From contig CAJUHJ010000009.1 in NCBI GenBank assembly GCA_910586355.1, forward strand, positions 1-64,000: 64,000 nucleotides of DNA. Direction: 5' to 3'. Positions 61,585 through 64,000 of this stretch are shown piece after piece. Every line of letters begins with the position of its first letter. Within the stretch, counting starts at the first letter, position 1. Under the pieces are notes generated by a model. It worked only from the letters and a program-made list of their open reading frames with translations, did not search any database and was not told where the DNA came from. A program made the translations under genes and the position numbers. The DNA comes from an uncultured Lachnospiraceae bacterium. Its GTDB lineage: Bacteria > Bacillota > Clostridia > Lachnospirales > Lachnospiraceae.

Positions 61585-63078
61585 TTATACGTATTTTGCA
61601 GCATAAGTCATAATTTCTTCCTGCGTAGTATTTCTGGCGTCTACCTCTCCGGCAAGCCTTCCTCCGGACATAACGAGAATCCGGTCGCAAATGCCCAAAA
61701 GCTCCGGCATCTCAGAAGATACCACAAGAACAATTTTTCCTTTATTTGCCAAATCAAGTATCAACTGATAAATCTCATATTTTGCACCGACGTCAATACC
61801 TCGGGTCGGTTCATCCAGCAAAAGCACTTCCGGCTCTGTCAAAAGCCATCTGCCCAGAATAACTTTCTGCTGATTACCTCCGGAAAGGGAACGAATCTGC
61901 GTTTCCTGCGTCGGTGTTTTCGTGTGCATAGCATCAATCGACCACTGTGTATCGTCGCGCATCGTTTTTCCGTTCAAGAAAAGCGTATTATGTTTCTTTA
62001 AACTGGAAATAACGGTGTTTTCACGAATATTTAAAATACCAAAAATACCAGTTGCACGCCGTTCCTCAGTCAGCATAGCAAATCCGTTTGCAATTGACTC
62101 CCTTGCATTTCGGTTCTTTACTTCTTTGCCGTGAAGACGAATCACTCCATCCCTGCGCGTTGCAATACCAAAAATATTCTCTAAACATTCTGTACGGCCG
62201 CTGCCGTCCAATCCTGCAAGGCCTACAATTTCCCCCTGACGCACTTTAAAAGATACGTCTTTTAATAAAGAATACTGTGCGGAGAGCCCTTGTACTTCCA
62301 ATGCAACCTCTCCCGGTTTATTTGTCTTTGGCGGGAACTGGTTGCTCAGCTCACGTCCTACCATCAAACGGATGATTTCATCCATTGTCAAATCTTTTGC
62401 CGATTTCGTGGCAACATACTGTCCGTCACGCATAATTGTTACGTCATCAGAAATACGCAGTATTTCTGCCATTTTATGGGAAATATAAATAATTCCGCAT
62501 CCCTGATCACGCAGCATATTTATAATTTTGAATAAATGCTCTACTTCCTCTTCTGTCAGTGAGGAGGTAGGCTCATCAAAAACGATTATTTTCGAATTAA
62601 AGGAAACTGCTTTTGCAATTTCTACCATCTGTCTTTGGGATACCGGCATCGTACTCATAATCCGCCTTGGATCCACTGAAATCTCTAATTTCTTAAAAAG
62701 TGCAATTGTGTCGTCATACATTTTCTTTTCGTTAATCATGACACCACCGATTTTGGGGTAACGCCCCAGCCAGAGATTATCCTGAACACTTCTTTTTAAT
62801 GCCTGGTTCAATTCCTGATGCACCATGGCAACGCCATTTTCCAATGCCTGTTTTGAACTATTGAAGCTTACTTCCTTCCCCTCTAGGAAAATCTGTCCGC
62901 TGTCTTTGTTGTACATACCGAACAGACACTTCATAAGCGTAGATTTTCCGGCGCCGTTTTCACCCATTAGTGCATGGACAGTTCCTCTCCTGACGGTCAA
63001 AGAAACATTGTCCAGCGCTTTTACACCTGGAAACTCTTTACATATACCTGTCATCTGTAACAGAACGTCATGTTCCAT
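61585..63078 (-). CDS. mglA: Galactose/methyl galactoside ABC transporter ATPase
   Basis: This 497-residue protein has the two tandem ABC ATPase domains normal for Mgl-type sugar importers. The first has Walker A LMGENGAGKSTLMKC and Walker B IIVFDEPTSSL; the second has LAGLDGSGRTECLEN and VLLLDEPTRGID, with the signature LSGGNQQKVILGRWL. It powers galactoside uptake with MglB and MglC. GGAGG lies seven bases before the ATG. A hairpin separates it from mglB upstream. Confidence 0.93.
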   Translation of the reverse strand: MEHDVLLQMTGICKEFPGVKALDNVSLTVRRGTVHALMGENGAGKSTLMKCLFGMYNKDSGQIFLEGKEVSFNSSKQALENGVAMVHQELNQALKRSVQDNLWLGRYPKIGGVMINEKKMYDDTIALFKKLEISVDPRRIMSTMPVSQRQMVEIAKAVSFNSKIIVFDEPTSSLTEEEVEHLFKIINMLRDQGCGIIYISHKMAEILRISDDVTIMRDGQYVATKSAKDLTMDEIIRLMVGRELSNQFPPKTNKPGEVALEVQGLSAQYSLLKDVSFKVRQGEIVGLAGLDGSGRTECLENIFGIATRRDGVIRLHGKEVKNRNARESIANGFAMLTEERRATGIFGILNIRENTVISSLKKHNTLFLNGKTMRDDTQWSIDAMHTKTPTQETQIRSLSGGNQQKVILGRWLLTEPEVLLLDEPTRGIDVGAKYEIYQLILDLANKGKIVLVVSSEMPELLGICDRILVMSGGRLAGEVDARNTTQEEIMTYAAKYV

Positions 63079-63130
63079 AATCTGCCCTCCAATCTCTTAT
63101 TCTGCATTGTCTATCTTATCAAGTATAGCA

Positions 63131-63172
63131 TAAAAGAGGCCGCCACCCTTGGACGGCCCTCTTTTACTTGCT
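63131..63172 (-). terminator. Hairpin between mglB and mglA
   Basis: AAAAGAGG..CCGTCC and GG..GGCCTCTTTT pair with two small internal mismatches; a short T-run follows on the minus strand (TTTTAT). As in other sugar transporters it probably gives partial termination so that more binding protein is made than ATPase and permease. Confidence 0.75.
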
Positions 63173-63183
63173 TTTTTAATAAA

Positions 63184-64000
63184 TTATTCTCCTGTATATG
63201 GCTGATATGGGATATAAATCTTATTGGAAACATTCTCTGAAATGTTATAGGAATCTGTTCCATCCATAACATCTTTTCCGCTTGCGCAGTTCTCTGTCAG
63301 GAATGCGATACATTGTGCCATACCGTCAGCATCCTGTTTAATCGTACCAACCATTTTGCCGTCAGCGATTAACTGTTTTGCAGCGTCAGTTGCATCAACG
63401 CCGAATACAGGAATCATAGTTGAGCTGCCGTCACCAAGGTTGTAACCCTTATCATTCAATGCGGAAATAACGCCTTCAGCCATTCCGTCGTTGTTACAAA
63501 TAACAAGCTCAATCATGTTCTTGCTGTCTTCGTTGAACTGGGAAAGGTTTGTGTTCATGTAGTTATTTGCTGCTGTTGCACTCCAGTTACCATCCTGGTC
63601 TACCTGGTATTTATCAGCATTGCTGGAATCGAAGTACTCTAATTCCGGTTTGCCTGCTGCTGTGATAACTTTGTTTGCATCTTCTACACCATACTGTGTA
63701 CGTGCGATAGCTTCTACATTACCTAACTGACCCATAAACATTGCATAAGAAATTTTTCCGTCGCCGTTTAAGTCAATTGTTTCAAAATTATCTACTACGT
63801 ACTGGCCGATCATTTCACCCTGCATATGGCCTGCTTCAGGAGCGTCTGTTCCTACGAATGCACATTTGTCATAGCTGCCAAGTACTTTTCCTTCATCCTC
63901 TTCGCCTTCTACTGCGCGGTTAAAGAAAATAACTGGAATTCCTGCTGCGGATGCTTTATCCACGATCTGCTGGGAAGCATCTACGGAACCAGATGTAACG
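63184..64000 (-). CDS. mglB: Galactose/glucose-binding protein, partial (start beyond window)
   Basis: The last 272 or so residues of a periplasmic-type sugar-binding protein, which in a Gram-positive cell would be a lipoprotein. The frame is open across the window edge at 64000, so the start and any lipobox are outside; the GTG-like codon at 63963 is internal. Visible segments are AAGIPVIFFNRAVEGEED, MVGTIKQDADGMAQCIAFL and FGVDATDAAKQLIADG, which match the MglB/GGBP group. It feeds sugar to MglAC, encoded downstream. Confidence 0.88.
   Translation of the reverse strand, partial: VTSGSVDASQQIVDKASAAGIPVIFFNRAVEGEEDEGKVLGSYDKCAFVGTDAPEAGHMQGEMIGQYVVDNFETIDLNGDGKISYAMFMGQLGNVEAIARTQYGVEDANKVITAAGKPELEYFDSSNADKYQVDQDGNWSATAANNYMNTNLSQFNEDSKNMIELVICNNDGMAEGVISALNDKGYNLGDGSSTMIPVFGVDATDAAKQLIADGKMVGTIKQDADGMAQCIAFLTENCASGKDVMDGTDSYNISENVSNKIYIPYQPYTGE

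Noticed and set aside
1..64000. tRNA, rRNA or known riboswitch genes
   Set aside because: No tRNA cloverleaf, rRNA segment or recognisable aptamer was found in the intergenic regions on reading both strands.

Overview
The window looks like chromosome of a low-GC gut Firmicute, most probably a Lachnospiraceae-type Clostridium relative. The basis is the AT-rich composition, Firmicute-type Shine-Dalgarno sequences (AGGAGG and relatives), AddAB instead of RecBCD, a split transketolase, several protein families I associate with Lachnospiraceae, and ferredoxin-linked metabolism. No rRNA, tRNA, CRISPR array or intact insertion sequence was seen. Most genes are on the minus strand.

Layout. 1-7.4 kb: a CgeB-like glycosyltransferase, a DUF6033-like protein, a two-subunit transketolase, the tRNA-modification enzyme TcdA, a membrane-anchored L,D-transpeptidase and a divergent PAP2 phosphatase. 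7.4-12.2 kb: a minus-strand operon of methyltransferase, Hsp33, NAD synthase and an Fe-S aldo/keto reductase. 12.2-14.7 kb: a two-TM membrane protein and a secreted DUF1002 protein. 14.8-20.4 kb: a four-gene operon (leucine-rich-repeat protein, VWA protein, MoxR AAA+ ATPase, ABC-class ATPase) behind its own sigma-A-type promoter. 20.4-27.0 kb: a ribosomal peptide (RiPP) locus of the CLI_3235/CcpM type, with radical SAM maturase, TIGR04066-type protein, serine-less acyl-carrier-like protein, five-cysteine precursor and subtilisin-like protease on the minus strand, and a divergent BlaI-type regulator and ABC exporter on the plus strand. 27.0-31.1 kb: four-subunit 2-oxoacid:ferredoxin oxidoreductase with a divergent LysR regulator. 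31.1-40.0 kb: an RNA m5C methyltransferase and a giant secreted GH89 alpha-N-acetylglucosaminidase. 40.3-50.6 kb: TypA, HtrA, AddA and AddB. 50.6-54.8 kb: a small accessory patch with an unknown protein, a broken small ORF and two polytopic membrane proteins. 54.9-58.2 kb: AIM24-like protein, acetate kinase and divergent TmcAL. 58.2-64.0 kb: AICAR transformylase, a PurO-type IMP cyclohydrolase, a small membrane protein and the mglBAC sugar transporter, with mglB cut by the window edge.

The parts most worth attention are the RiPP locus, where maturation, processing, export and regulation genes surround a peptide with an exact C-x5-C-x-C-x5-C-x-C pattern, and the adjacent LRR-VWA-MoxR-ABC_ATPase operon, which looks like a complete but functionally undescribed ATPase machine. 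Two intergenic regions in front of envelope genes also share a TTAA-N7-TTAA direct repeat resembling the site of CiaR/PhoB-type response regulators. All family assignments were made by reading the proteins, without database searches.
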